Origin: Ga0077555 sp964500805
GTDB lineage: Bacteria; Pseudomonadota; Alphaproteobacteria; Rhizobiales; Hyphomicrobiaceae
Assembly: GCA_964500805.1 (NCBI GenBank)
Contig: CAZCQH010000017.1
Coordinates: 1 to 64,000, forward strand
DNA length: 64,000 nt
Direction of reading: 5' to 3'
Under the pieces are notes generated by a model. It did not search any database. It had not been told where the DNA came from and worked only from the letters and a program-made list of their open reading frames with translations. Of this stretch, positions 1 through 9,223 are shown one piece after another; position 1 is the stretch's first letter, and each line of letters opens with the position of its first letter. A program made the translations under genes and the position numbers.

Positions 1-1634
1 GCATGAACGTGGTCGGCGATCTCTTCGGCGCCGGCAAGATGTTCCTGCCGCAGGTCGTGAAGTCGGCGCGGGTGATGAAGCAGGCCGTCGCTTATCTGCA
101 ACCGTTCCTCGAGGCAGAGAAGCGCGCCTCGGGCCTCGACCAGATGCCGGCCGCCGGCCGGGTCATCATGGCGACCGTGAAGGGCGATGTGCACGACATC
201 GGCAAGAACATCGTCGGCGTCGTCCTCCAGTGCAACAATTACGAGGTCATCGACCTGGGCGTGATGGTTCCGGCGCAGAGGATTCTCGAGACGGCGAAGC
301 AGGAGAAGGCGGATATCATCGGTCTTTCGGGCCTGATCACGCCGTCTCTTGATGAGATGTGCTTCGTGGCGGCCGAAATGGAGCGGGAAGGTTTCGATGT
401 GCCGCTGCTGATCGGCGGCGCCACCACGAGCCGGGTGCACACGGCGGTGAAGATCTCTCCGAACTACAACAAGGGCCAGGCGATCTACGTCACGGATGCG
501 AGCCGCGCGGTGGGTGTCGTTTCGAACCTGCTCTCCGACACCGAGAAGCAACCCTACGTCGACGGCATCAAGGCCGAGTATGCGAAGGTACGCGAGGCGC
601 ATCTTAGGGGCGAGGCGACGAAGAAGCGGATCACGCTCGCGGAGGCTCGCGCCAACCGCTTCAACATCGACTGGAAAAAAGCGCGCATTCGCGCACCGGA
701 GTTCTTCGGTACCAGAACATTCAATGCGTACGATCTCGGAGAGCTTGCACGCTACATCGATTGGACCCCGTTCTTCCAGACGTGGGAGCTTGCCGGCCGC
801 TTTCCGAAGATCCTCGATGACAACAAGGTCGGGGCGGAAGCAAAAAAACTCTATGCCGACGCGCAATCCATGCTGGAGCGTATCGTCGACGAGAAGTGGG
901 TCACCGCGCAGGCCGTGATCGGCTTTTGGCCCGCGAACGCGGTTGGCGACGACATCGAACTCTATGCGGACTCGACACGAATGAAGTCACTGGGCGTGCT
1001 GCACACGCTGCGCCAGCAGATTGCGCGCGATCCTGGCCGCGACCGGGCGCACACGGCGCTCGCCGACTTCATCGCGCCAAAGGAGACCGGAATTGCCGAC
1101 TACATCGGCGCCTTCGCGGTGACAGCCGGGATCGGCGAGGAAGAAGCGATCGAGCGCCACATCAAGACAACCGACGACTACGGGAGGATCATGGTGAAAG
1201 CGCTCTGCGATCGTCTGGCCGAGGCCTTCGCCGAACGCATGCACGAGAGAGTGCGCAAGGAGTTCTGGGGGTATGTGAAGGGTGAGCGGCTGACCAACGA
1301 CGAGCTGATTGCCGAGAAATACGTCGGTATTCGGCCGGCACCGGGCTACCCTGCGCAACCCGACCACACTGAGAAGGCAACGCTCTGGAAACTCATGGAC
1401 GTCGAGAGGGCGGCCGACATCAGGCTCACTGAAAGCTATGCCATGTGGCCAGGCGCGTCGGTTTCGGGGCTCTATTTCTCGCATCCCGACAGCCACTACT
1501 TCGGCGTCGGCAAGATCGAGCGCGATCAGGTCGAGGACTACGCGCGGCGCAAGGGCTGGACGGTCGCCGAAGCCGAGCGCTGGCTGGCGCCGGTGCTCAA
1601 CTACGATCCAAAACCCGCATCGAAGGCGGCATGA
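1..1634 (+). CDS. metH: Methionine synthase, cobalamin-dependent (C-terminal part, 5' truncated)
   Basis: This is the last ~543 codons of B12-dependent methionine synthase (about 1,200 residues when complete), which moves a methyl group from methyltetrahydrofolate to homocysteine in the cytoplasm. The visible part begins in the helical cap of the cobalamin module. The B12-binding DxHxxG motif is at visible residues 62-67 (D62, H64, G67; H64 is the lower axial ligand), followed by a Rossmann-like domain. The last ~330 residues are the AdoMet-binding reactivation domain, with its RPAPGYPAQPDH signature near residue 441. The ATG at position 3 is internal to the reading frame, so the true start lies upstream of the window. 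It converges on the amidase gene; no terminator is obvious in the 138 bp between them. Confidence 0.97.
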   Translation, partial: MNVVGDLFGAGKMFLPQVVKSARVMKQAVAYLQPFLEAEKRASGLDQMPAAGRVIMATVKGDVHDIGKNIVGVVLQCNNYEVIDLGVMVPAQRILETAKQEKADIIGLSGLITPSLDEMCFVAAEMEREGFDVPLLIGGATTSRVHTAVKISPNYNKGQAIYVTDASRAVGVVSNLLSDTEKQPYVDGIKAEYAKVREAHLRGEATKKRITLAEARANRFNIDWKKARIRAPEFFGTRTFNAYDLGELARYIDWTPFFQTWELAGRFPKILDDNKVGAEAKKLYADAQSMLERIVDEKWVTAQAVIGFWPANAVGDDIELYADSTRMKSLGVLHTLRQQIARDPGRDRAHTALADFIAPKETGIADYIGAFAVTAGIGEEEAIERHIKTTDDYGRIMVKALCDRLAEAFAERMHERVRKEFWGYVKGERLTNDELIAEKYVGIRPAPGYPAQPDHTEKATLWKLMDVERAADIRLTESYAMWPGASVSGLYFSHPDSHYFGVGKIERDQVEDYARRKGWTVAEAERWLAPVLNYDPKPASKAA

Positions 1635-1772
1635 CTGTGCCAGTCACTGAACAACTATTTTCTTGATGCGTGTGCCTGGCTTCAGCCTGCCTCCCTTTGA
1701 TGCGATAGAGACTGCCGTTCGAGGATTGCACGAACTCTTGAAGCAGGCCGGACTGGGTTTCTTGTCCAGCGA

Positions 1773-3416
1773 TCAATCCACATCGCGGATCGGATCAAAC
1801 ACCGAGCACGTCTCCGCTGCGCGCGGCAAGCCGCTCTCGAGGCGCTTTGCCATGCCGATGGCGAGCGGGGCGACGGCGATCAACTCGGCCAGGATCGGCT
1901 CTGGCAGCTTCAAGCCTGCGCGCTCGGCCGACACGATCGCGTAGTCGCGCACGGCCTTGGGCACGTCCCGGGTCTCGGGCACCCACGGTTTTACCTCGAG
2001 CGGCGCGGGTTTGGCCCCGGCGGTGAGGCTCGGCCGCCGCTTCCAGAATCCGGTCGCCTGCTCGTAGGCGTGGCCGGCTCGCAGCACCAGTGCATCGTCG
2101 AACGGGCGGCCGGCGATCTGCAGCGACAGCGGCAGGCCATCCTTGGTGAAGCCGCACAGCACCGACAGCGCCGGCCCTCCGGTGCAGTTGAATGGCGTGG
2201 TGAGATTGCCCTTCTGCCAGAAGGCCAGCACGTTGTGTTGATCGAGGCGGCCCGCCGGTGAGCCGTTGGCGGTCAGGAACAGATCGTACCTCCGATAGAG
2301 CGGACGCATCTCGTCGAGGATCATGCGGCGCATACGGCTCGCGCGGACATAGTCCTCCGACGTGAACAGGCAGGCGGCCAAGGCGCGGGCCCGGAAATCC
2401 TGGCCGAAGGCCTCGGGCCGCTTCTGCAGCTCAGGTAGATGCAGCGAGAAGAGCTCGCTCTCCGCGGTGACGATCTTGACGTCCGAGTAGGTGCCCAGCG
2501 GACGCAGCGTCACCTCCTCGACGATGGCGCCGAGGCGCTTGAACTCGGCAATCGCTGTTTCGAGCGCGGCGGCGAGCTCGGGATGAACCTTGAGGTCTTG
2601 CTCCCAGAAGTGCCGGATGACGCCAATACGCCGCCCCTTCAGGCCTTCGTTGAGGCCCGCGGTGTAGTCGATCGCGGGACGCATGGCTGAGGCCGGATCG
2701 GTAGCGTCGTGGCCGGCGACCACGTTGAGTAGCAGGGCGCAGTCCTCGCTGGTACGCGCCATCGGACCGCAATGATCGTAGGAATAGGAGTTTGGCAGCA
2801 CGCCCGCGCGGCTGACGAGCCCATAGGTGGGCTTGAGGCCCGCGATGCCGCACAACCCCGCTGGGCCGCGAATGGAGCCGCCCGTATCGGAGCCGAGGCT
2901 CGCGGGCACGAGACCTGCCGCCAGTGCGGCGCCTGAGCCCGACGACGAGCCGCCCGTGAAGTGCGCTGTGTTCCATGGATTGCGCGCCGGCGGCCAGGGC
3001 AGATCGAACGACGGCCCGCCGTGGGCGAACTCGTGCGTCGCGAGCTTGCCGGTGAGCACCGCGCCTGCCGCCTTCAGCTTGGCGACGGTGGTGGCGTCCT
3101 TCGCCGGCACCCGGTCGATGCACACCCGCGAGTGCCCGGACGTGAGAACGCCGGCGGTGTCATAGATATCCTTCACCGCGAAGGGAACGCCGTGCAGGGG
3201 GGTGCGGGCGCCGCTCCGCGCGATCTCGGCTTCTGCGACCTTGGCAGCTTCGCGCGCGATCTCAGGCGTTTGCGTGATGAAAGCGTTGAGCTGGGGCTCC
3301 AGCGCCTCGGTGCGCTTCACGAGCGCGTCCGTGTATTCGACCGGTGATAGTTTTCTGGTGCGGATGAGCGTGGCGGCCTCGGCCAAGGTCAGGTCGTGCA
3401 GGGCGTTGGTGGACAT
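1773..3416 (-). CDS. Amidase signature family hydrolase
   Basis: A 547-residue amidase of the GatA/AtzF-like amidase-signature family, which hydrolyses a carboxamide to acid and ammonia. The Ser-cisSer-Lys triad is visible: K82 in AVKD, cis-Ser S157 in the GGSSSGSG loop, and nucleophile S181 in DTGGSIR. The chosen ATG has a GAGGA Shine-Dalgarno 9 nt upstream, so a longer in-frame start 27 bp further out is less likely. At ~550 residues it is longer than GatA; the ~100-residue tail after the core is typical of the allophanate/indoleacetamide-type branch, but the substrate cannot be read from sequence. It stands alone, not next to gatB or gatC, which argues against a role in tRNA-dependent amidation. 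Confidence 0.9.
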   Translation of the reverse strand: MSTNALHDLTLAEAATLIRTRKLSPVEYTDALVKRTEALEPQLNAFITQTPEIAREAAKVAEAEIARSGARTPLHGVPFAVKDIYDTAGVLTSGHSRVCIDRVPAKDATTVAKLKAAGAVLTGKLATHEFAHGGPSFDLPWPPARNPWNTAHFTGGSSSGSGAALAAGLVPASLGSDTGGSIRGPAGLCGIAGLKPTYGLVSRAGVLPNSYSYDHCGPMARTSEDCALLLNVVAGHDATDPASAMRPAIDYTAGLNEGLKGRRIGVIRHFWEQDLKVHPELAAALETAIAEFKRLGAIVEEVTLRPLGTYSDVKIVTAESELFSLHLPELQKRPEAFGQDFRARALAACLFTSEDYVRASRMRRMILDEMRPLYRRYDLFLTANGSPAGRLDQHNVLAFWQKGNLTTPFNCTGGPALSVLCGFTKDGLPLSLQIAGRPFDDALVLRAGHAYEQATGFWKRRPSLTAGAKPAPLEVKPWVPETRDVPKAVRDYAIVSAERAGLKLPEPILAELIAVAPLAIGMAKRLESGLPRAAETCSVFDPIRDVD

Positions 3417-3631
3417 GGGTTGGAGTCCTCGCAGGGGAGCCAATCGCCTGCCAGCTTATCCCATTGCCGGGCACGCGCCAGCCTCAACCGTTCTCGCAAG
3501 CGATGTGCAAATCACGCGGCATTATGCTGATCGAATGGGCCACGCGCGGGCTGCGCATCTGGCTCGCCGGCGATGTAGACTAGCCCGAAGCTGGAGTGCC
3601 TATTCAAATCTCGGCCGAGGCCCACATCCCG

Positions 3632-4141
3632 ATGACTATCGACCTTCACCATGCCCATCTTTTCGCGACCGATATCGACACGACGCTTGCCTGGTGGACG
3701 CGGCACATGGGCGCAACGGTGCTGTTCGACGGACTCATGGCGGGTGCGCGCAACGTCTTCATTGCGGTTGGCAGCGGCCGGCTTCACATCTATGCGCAGG
3801 CGCCGCGCGACGCGGGCCGTGGGGCAATTCATCACCTGGGACTGCGGGTTCAGAGCTTGCGCGAAGTGTGGGCGCAGCTCCAGGCCGAGGGGATCGCCTC
3901 GCCACACGGCCTCAGGGAGCACGACGGCTGGCGTTATGTGATGATCGCAGCACCCGACGGAGTTCTGCTCGAGCTGTTCGAGTTCGACGACCCTGCCGCG
4001 CCGGTCAATTTGGACGGGCGCGTGAGACAAGAGAAGGAGCGGGAGTCTGGCGACAGCCAGGCACCCAATAAGAATCAGCTCACTCTCGCCGACGCCTTGG
4101 GACCGGCCGCCGCGCTTGGTCTTTTTCAGCGGCGGCTTTGA
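3632..4141 (+). CDS. VOC (glyoxalase/bleomycin-resistance fold) family protein
   Basis: A 169-residue protein with one vicinal-oxygen-chelate domain over residues ~1-125: an opening beta strand with a histidine-containing LHHAHLF segment, a central IHHLGLRV strand, and a closing DGVLLELFEF strand whose glutamate normally ligates metal. These mark a small metalloenzyme (glyoxalase, dioxygenase or isomerase type) of unknown substrate. The ATG at 3632 is preferred because the fold begins directly there and GAGG lies 11 nt upstream; a GTG 36 bp earlier is possible. The last ~40 residues are charged and low in fold signal, and the 3' end overlaps the convergent thioesterase gene by 62 bp, so the tail may be a recent read-through extension. 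Confidence 0.8.
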   Translation: MTIDLHHAHLFATDIDTTLAWWTRHMGATVLFDGLMAGARNVFIAVGSGRLHIYAQAPRDAGRGAIHHLGLRVQSLREVWAQLQAEGIASPHGLREHDGWRYVMIAAPDGVLLELFEFDDPAAPVNLDGRVRQEKERESGDSQAPNKNQLTLADALGPAAALGLFQRRL

Positions 4142-4586
4142 GTCGGGGATCGAGCGGCATCGGTCGCGCGCCAGCGTGATACCGAGCATTTGCATCGACG
4201 CAGACACAGACGAAGTAGCCCTCGAAGCAGAGCCGGCCATCGGACTCGATGGTTGCAGCTATACGGAAGGCCAGCGATGTAGTGCCGACTTTGTCGACCT
4301 CGACCGCAATCAGCAGCGCGTCGCGGGGCGTCGCCGGCGAGCGGAAATCGCATTCGAGATGCACGAACGGCGTGCCGATGCCCCAGTCGACATTCATGCG
4401 GTAGAAGTCGACACCAGCATTGGCCATCAGCCACGCGTCGATGGCGCGCAGCGCAAAATCGGGAAAGCGGCCGGTGTAAACCATGCGTGCGGGATCGCTG
4501 TCGCCCCACGTCGGGACCAGTCGGTGGACGAAGGGCTCGCCACCGGAGGGCGCGGCGGAAGAACCAGCAGAACTCGGCTGAGACAT
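4080..4586 (-). CDS. Acyl-CoA thioesterase, 4-hydroxybenzoyl-CoA thioesterase-like hotdog fold
   Basis: A 168-residue hotdog-fold protein. The motif WGDSDPARMVYTGRF near residues 30-44 matches the active-site region of 4-hydroxybenzoyl-CoA thioesterases (catalytic Asp followed by a conserved proline and aromatic residue), and it is followed by the long central helix. It likely hydrolyses an aromatic or medium-chain acyl-CoA in the cytoplasm. The start at MSQPSS is chosen because the longer frame to 4688 adds a 34-residue stretch with no fold signal. The tail is rich in Arg and overlaps the VOC gene on the other strand. The 311 bp upstream, shared with divergent panB, holds no other gene. Confidence 0.85.
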   Translation of the reverse strand: MSQPSSAGSSAAPSGGEPFVHRLVPTWGDSDPARMVYTGRFPDFALRAIDAWLMANAGVDFYRMNVDWGIGTPFVHLECDFRSPATPRDALLIAVEVDKVGTTSLAFRIAATIESDGRLCFEGYFVCVCVDANARYHAGARPMPLDPRLKAAAEKDQARRPVPRRRRE

Positions 4587-4897
4587 ATGACAACCTGCAA
4601 CAGAGATAGAGCGCGCCACGGCTACAGCGCTTGCGGTCCGGACGTCGAAGACGGTGCGGATCACAGCCACAAGCGTCGGCGCGCGCAACCGGTTACGAAG
4701 CCGCGAGACTTATCGACCCTGCCGATGGCTGGCAATGCGTCACGTCCGTTGCGGCGGCGGGGATATGGCACAGTCCGGCGCGCGGCTGGCATTCCGGCAA
4801 TCGACATGACACGGCCACGCTCTGGCGCTAGAGCGGCCCCACACCCGTCTGCCGATCATACGGCGATCAACCGCGGCTCGTCTTCCCCGGAGGTCCC
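4587..4897. other. Divergent intergenic region between thioesterase and panB
   Basis: These 311 bases hold no convincing gene. Open frames here are short and have no ribosome-binding site or recognisable product. The region must carry the promoters for both the thioesterase (leftward) and panB (rightward). I see no strong -35/-10 pair or operator-like palindrome. Confidence 0.5.
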
Positions 4898-5743
4898 ATG
4901 TCCACCCAAGCCCCCATCACACGCATCACCTCGGTCGATATCCGCAATCGTAAGGGACGCGAGCCCATCGTCTCGCTCACCGCCTATCATGCGCACACCG
5001 CAGCGATCGCCGACAAGCACTGCGATTTCCTGCTCGTCGGCGACAGTCTTGGAATGGTGATGCATGGCTACGAGACAACGGTGCCCGTGCCGCTGGAGCT
5101 GATGATTATGCACGGGAGGGCCGTGACACGTGGCGCCAAGAAGGCACTCGTCGTCGTCGACATGCCGTTCGGCTCCTACGAAGAGAGCCCGCCGGTCGCG
5201 TTCCGCAACGCCGCACGCGTGATGAAGGAGACCGAGTGCGGCGCCATCAAGCTCGAGGGCGGCTCGCGGATGGCGGAAACGGTGCGCTATCTCGTCGATC
5301 GCGGCGTGCCGGTCATGGCGCACATCGGCTTGACGCCGCAGGCGATCAACACGCTGGGTGGCTTCCGCGCGCAGGGCCGCAGCGAGCATCAGTGGGCGGC
5401 ACTGGAATCCGATGCGAGGGCGGTGAGCGATGCCGGTGCCTTCGCCGTCGTGCTTGAAGCCATTGCCGAGCCGCTCGCCGAGCGCATTACCAACGCGGTA
5501 CCGATCCCTACCATCGGCATCGGCGCATCGGCCGCCTGCGATGGCCAGATCCTGGTGATGGAGGACATGCTCGGCCTTTCGCCGCGCGTGCCGAAGTTCG
5601 TGCGTGAGTTCGGCAAGATCGGCTCGGCGATTGACGGGGCGATCGGTGCCTACGCGGCAGCCGTGCGTGATCGCTCCTTCCCCGGCGCCGAGAATACCTA
5701 CGCTATGCGGAAGGACGCGGCAGCAAACAAAGACAAAGGATGA
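4898..5743 (+). CDS. panB: 3-methyl-2-oxobutanoate hydroxymethyltransferase
   Basis: PanB (281 aa) condenses 5,10-methylenetetrahydrofolate with alpha-ketoisovalerate to give ketopantoate, the first step of pantothenate/CoA synthesis. Family hallmarks are visible: the N-terminal TAYHAHTAAIAD strand, metal-ligand aspartates in VGDSLGM and VVDMPFGSY, KLEGG, the MAHIGLTPQ loop, and the IGIGAS motif of the barrel C-terminus. Length matches the family. panC is not adjacent, so the pathway genes are split. The downstream Ddn-like gene starts 80 bp later on the same strand and may be co-transcribed. Confidence 0.97.
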   Translation: MSTQAPITRITSVDIRNRKGREPIVSLTAYHAHTAAIADKHCDFLLVGDSLGMVMHGYETTVPVPLELMIMHGRAVTRGAKKALVVVDMPFGSYEESPPVAFRNAARVMKETECGAIKLEGGSRMAETVRYLVDRGVPVMAHIGLTPQAINTLGGFRAQGRSEHQWAALESDARAVSDAGAFAVVLEAIAEPLAERITNAVPIPTIGIGASAACDGQILVMEDMLGLSPRVPKFVREFGKIGSAIDGAIGAYAAAVRDRSFPGAENTYAMRKDAAANKDKG

Positions 5744-5823
5744 GCCGATGGGCGCTTGTTTGCCTTCAATCGCGGACATAATCTCAGAATTGACAGTGAT
5801 GACCGCACGCGAGGAGATGCGCC

Positions 5824-6258
5824 ATGGCACAATACATCCCAAGCCCCCGCGACTGGGTGCGCGAGCAAGTCGAGCTCTACGAATCGAGCGGCGGCACCAA
5901 GGGCACCACGCTGCGCGACACCGGCCTGCCGTGCATCCTCTTCACCCACAAAGGCAATAAGACCGGCGCCATACGCAAGACGCCGCTGATGACGGTGACA
6001 GATGGCAAGAATTACGTGCTCGTCGCCTCCCAGGGTGGCGCACCGAAAGATCCCGTCTGGGTGCACAACCTCCGGGCTAATCCGGAGATCGAGCTGCGTG
6101 ACAAAACGGTCGTCCAGAAAATGCAGGTGCGTGAGGTGAAGAGCGACCCCGAGCGCGCACGGCTGTGGGCGCTCGCCGTGGCGGCCTTCCCGAACTACGC
6201 CGAATATCAGAAGAAAACTGAGCGTCTGATCCCCGTTTTCCTCGCCGAGCCGGTGTGA
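5824..6258 (+). CDS. Ddn/DUF385-like nitroreductase-family (deazaflavin/flavin-dependent) protein
   Basis: A 144-residue split-barrel protein of the F420H2-dependent quinone reductase/nitroreductase (Ddn) family. Supporting segments are GNKTGAIRKTPLM near residues 43-55, the VLVASQGGAPKDPVWVHNLRANP block near 69-91, and a C-terminal MNYAEYQKKT-like helix preceding the last strand; these match the phosphate- and ring-binding parts of Ddn-type enzymes. The family is best known from actinobacteria, where it uses F420; in proteobacteria the cofactor could be F420 or a flavin, which the sequence cannot settle. AGGAG lies 8 nt upstream of the ATG. It follows panB and precedes the REP-like array. 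Confidence 0.85.
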   Translation: MAQYIPSPRDWVREQVELYESSGGTKGTTLRDTGLPCILFTHKGNKTGAIRKTPLMTVTDGKNYVLVASQGGAPKDPVWVHNLRANPEIELRDKTVVQKMQVREVKSDPERARLWALAVAAFPNYAEYQKKTERLIPVFLAEPV

Positions 6259-6275
6259 TCAGGATTGAGAAAGGT

Positions 6276-6564
6276 GTCAGACCCCGCACCTCGAATAAAG
6301 GGACCCCGCCACTCGCCGCCACTCGACGCTCATCGTATTCTCTGCCTCTGAAAAGGGGTCAGACCCCGCACCTCGAATAAAGGGACCCCGCCACTCGCCG
6401 CCACTCGACGCTCATCGTATTCTCTGCCTCTGAAAAGGGGTCAGACCCCGCACCATCGACGCTCATCGTATTCTCTGACTCTGATCGTGCGGGGTCTGAC
6501 CCCGCCACAATCTCTGCTCATCGTATTCTCTGACTCTGATCGTGCGGGGTCTGACCCCGCCACA
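6276..6564. repeat. Tandem array of REP-like palindromic repeats
   Basis: An 82-bp unit is repeated twice head to tail (6276-6357 and 6358-6439), with a partial third start at 6440. It is followed by a 55-bp unit repeated almost twice (6461-6515 and 6516-6564). All carry a GC-rich palindrome: GGGGTCAGACCCC at 6355-6367 and 6437-6449 (a decayed copy at 6274-6286), and the reverse form GCGGGGTCTGACCCCGC at 6489-6505 and 6544-6560, each a perfect stem around one unpaired base. The shared flank CTCATCGTATTCTCTG(C/A)CTCTG joins the units. This fills the 333 bp between the Ddn-like and aldo/keto reductase genes. It resembles REP elements mobilised by TnpA-REP transposases; no such transposase is in the window. 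Confidence 0.85.
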
Positions 6565-6591
6565 ACAAATCAGCCCCAACAAAGGACTCCC

Positions 6592-7539
6592 ATGCAAACG
6601 CGTAAACTCGGCAAGAGCGGCCTCGACATCGCTCCGCTCGTCTTCGGCGGCAACGTGTTCGGCTGGACGGTCGACGAGAAAACCTCGTTCGAGCTGCTCG
6701 ATGCCTTCGTCGATGCCGGTTTCAATTGTGTCGATACTGCCGACGTCTATTCGCGATGGAAGCCCGGCAACAAGGGCGGCGAGAGCGAAACCATCATCGG
6801 CAACTGGTTCAGGACCAGCGGCAAGCGCAATAAGGTCATCCTTGCGTCGAAATGCGGGAACGAGATGGCGCCTGACAAGAAGGGACTGAAAAAAGCCTAT
6901 ATCGTGCAGGCCGTCGAAGACTCGCTGAAGCGCCTGCAAACCGATGTCATCGACCTCTACCAATCCCATCGCGATGACCCGAGTACGCCCGTCGAGGAGA
7001 CCATGGAGGCGCATGCGCAGCTCGTCAAAGCCGGCAAGGTGCGCGCGGTCGGTGCATCGAACTACAGCGCGGCGCGTCTCGCGGACTCGCTAGAAGCAAG
7101 CGCTAAACTGGGTATCCCCCGCTACGAGACGCTGCAGCCCAACTACAGCCTCTGCGAACGCGCCGAGTTCGAGGGTGACGTGCAGAACCTCTGTGTGAAA
7201 GAAGGCGTGAGCGTTATTCCCTACTACTCGCTGGCGAGTGGCTTCCTGACCGGCAAGTACCGCTCGGAGGCTGATCTCGGCACCAAGGCGCGCGCGGCCG
7301 GTGTGAAGAAGTACTTGAACCCGAAAGGCTATGGCATCCTCAAGGCGCTCGACGATGGGTCCAGGAAGACCGGCGCCACGCAGGCCCAGGTGGCGCTCGC
7401 CTGGCTGCTTGCCCAGCCGGCGATCGCGGCGCCCATCGCCAGCGCTACGTCGGTCGCGCAGCTGAAGGAGATTCTGAAGTCAACGACTGTGAAGCTCGAC
7501 CAGGACAGCCTTGCCGCTCTCAATTCGGCGAGCGCTTGA
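6592..7539 (+). CDS. Aldo/keto reductase
   Basis: A 315-residue NADP(H)-dependent aldo/keto reductase of the (beta/alpha)8 barrel superfamily. The catalytic tetrad is readable as D48 and Y53 (VDTADVYS), K87 (ASKCG) and H126 (YQSHRDD). The barrel pattern continues with GKVRAVGASNYS, LQPNYSL and a C-terminal helix in the NADP-binding region. The ATG at 6592 follows AAAGGAC and starts the typical MQTRKLGKSGL strand; a longer frame upstream runs through the REP repeats and is not believable. A closely spaced downstream solute-binding gene could share its transcript, but no functional link is evident. Confidence 0.93.
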   Translation: MQTRKLGKSGLDIAPLVFGGNVFGWTVDEKTSFELLDAFVDAGFNCVDTADVYSRWKPGNKGGESETIIGNWFRTSGKRNKVILASKCGNEMAPDKKGLKKAYIVQAVEDSLKRLQTDVIDLYQSHRDDPSTPVEETMEAHAQLVKAGKVRAVGASNYSAARLADSLEASAKLGIPRYETLQPNYSLCERAEFEGDVQNLCVKEGVSVIPYYSLASGFLTGKYRSEADLGTKARAAGVKKYLNPKGYGILKALDDGSRKTGATQAQVALAWLLAQPAIAAPIASATSVAQLKEILKSTTVKLDQDSLAALNSASA

Positions 7540-7630
7540 AACATGCGGAGCCGTGGCCGTCCCGCGCGGCACATCGATGTTCGTGCGGATCACGGCCGCT
7601 TGGCGCCAACTGTCACAGGAGGAGGATACG

Positions 7631-9223
7631 ATGCGCAGGAGCGTGTTCACAGCCGGAATTGCGACTGCATCTATCCTCTCTTTCGCCATACCGGCCGACG
7701 CCCAGAAGCGCGGCGGAACGATTCGCGTGTCGAGCTCCGCAAATCCCTCGAGCCTCTCGGTGCACGAGGAGGTCTCGATCACCACGGTGCAGAAGATCTC
7801 AGCCGTGTTCAGCAACCTCGTCGTGTTCGATCCGCTGAAGAAGACCAATGCGCCGGACGCGATCATACCAGAGCTTGCCGAGAGCTGGTCGTGGAGCCCG
7901 GACGGCAAGAAACTCACTTTCAAGCTCCGCACTGGCGTGAAATGGCATGACGGTAAGCCGTTCAGCGCCAAGGACGTGAAATGCACCTGGGATCGGCTGA
8001 TCGACGCGGAGCCCGGCTACTTTCGCAAGAACCCGCGCCGCATCTGGTACGCGAACCTGAAGTCGATCACGGCCGAAAGCGAGACGGAGGCCACCTTCAA
8101 CCTCGAGCGGCCGCAGCCCTCGTTGCTGATGATGCTCGCCTCGGGCATGGCACCCGTCTATCCCTGCCACGTGGAGGCGCGCATCATGCGGACCGCGCCG
8201 ATCGGCACCGGGCCCTTCAAGTTCGTCGAGTTCAAGAGCAATGAGGCCGTTCGGCTCGCGCGCAATCCGGATTACTGGAAACCGGGCCTGCCCTATCTCG
8301 ACGCCATCGAGCATCGCATCATGCCGAATCGCTCGACGCGGACCTTAGCGCTGATTGCCGGCGAACTCGACATGACGTCTCCTGGCGACATCTCGGCGCC
8401 TGTCCGCAAGGACATCGTGTCGAGCGCACCGCATATGGTTTGCGTGCCGGGCCCGACCAACGTCTCATCGAATGTGCTGATCAATACGGTCAAGCCACCC
8501 TTCAACGAGCCGAAACTCCGGCGCGCGGTCGCCATCGGGCTCGATCGCCAAGGACTGATCGACATCATCACGCAAGGCGAATCGCGCATCTCCGGCGTCA
8601 TGATGGCCTTGCCTGAGGGGCTCTGGGGCATGCCACAAGAGGTGCTGGAAAAGCTTCCCGGCTATTCCGGCACCCTCGAGGAACGTCGCGCCGAGGCCAG
8701 GAAGCTCATGGAAAGCCTGGGTTATGGCCCATCGAACAAGTTGAGGATCAAGGTTTCGACACGCGACTTCTCCACCTACAAGGAGCCCGCCGTTGTTCTC
8801 GTTGATCAGCTCAACAAGCTTCATTTCGAGGCCGAGCTTGAGATCATTGAGTCAACCGTCTGGTTCGGGCGCGCCGCACGACAGGACTTTGCCATCGCCT
8901 TCAATCTCTCGGGCGTCGCTATCGACGATCCCGACGTGACGATCACAGAGAACTTCCACTGCAAGTCGGAAAACAACTTCACAAAATACTGCAATCCCGA
9001 AGTCGACAGGATGCTAGAAGCGCAGTCAGCCGAGCGCGATCCGGAAAAGCGCAAGAGGCTGGTTTGGGAGATCGAGCGCGTGCTCGCCGAGGAGTACGCC
9101 CGCCCGATCATATCGCATGGGCATACCGGGCAGTGCTGGCAGCCCTACGTGAGGAACTACGTTCGCCAGGAGAACTCGATCTACAACCAATGGCGATTCG
9201 AGCAGCTTTGGCTGAGTCGCTAG
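7631..9223 (+). CDS. ABC transporter substrate-binding protein, family 5 (peptide/nickel/opine type)
   Basis: A 530-residue periplasmic binding protein of the DppA/OppA family. It has a Sec signal peptide (MRRSVFTAGI... cleaved after ADA at about residue 24), then the typical WSWSPDGKKLTFKLRTGVKWHDGKPF segment split over two strands, and the central RNPDYWKPGLPYLD loop. The start follows a strong AGGAGGA. Such proteins deliver peptides, opines or other small solutes to an ABC permease, but no permease or ATPase gene is adjacent, so this is an orphan or its partners are elsewhere. A similar orphan is at 58722-60305. Confidence 0.9.
   Translation: MRRSVFTAGIATASILSFAIPADAQKRGGTIRVSSSANPSSLSVHEEVSITTVQKISAVFSNLVVFDPLKKTNAPDAIIPELAESWSWSPDGKKLTFKLRTGVKWHDGKPFSAKDVKCTWDRLIDAEPGYFRKNPRRIWYANLKSITAESETEATFNLERPQPSLLMMLASGMAPVYPCHVEARIMRTAPIGTGPFKFVEFKSNEAVRLARNPDYWKPGLPYLDAIEHRIMPNRSTRTLALIAGELDMTSPGDISAPVRKDIVSSAPHMVCVPGPTNVSSNVLINTVKPPFNEPKLRRAVAIGLDRQGLIDIITQGESRISGVMMALPEGLWGMPQEVLEKLPGYSGTLEERRAEARKLMESLGYGPSNKLRIKVSTRDFSTYKEPAVVLVDQLNKLHFEAELEIIESTVWFGRAARQDFAIAFNLSGVAIDDPDVTITENFHCKSENNFTKYCNPEVDRMLEAQSAERDPEKRKRLVWEIERVLAEEYARPIISHGHTGQCWQPYVRNYVRQENSIYNQWRFEQLWLSR

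Noticed and set aside
3..5. ATG at position 3 as the start of metH.
   Set aside because: The frame begins inside the cobalamin cap domain and complete MetH is about 1,200 residues, so this Met is internal and the gene starts before the window.
6274..6564. CRISPR array.
   Set aside because: The units are directly adjacent 82- and 55-bp repeats without unique spacers between short repeats, and no cas gene is present.
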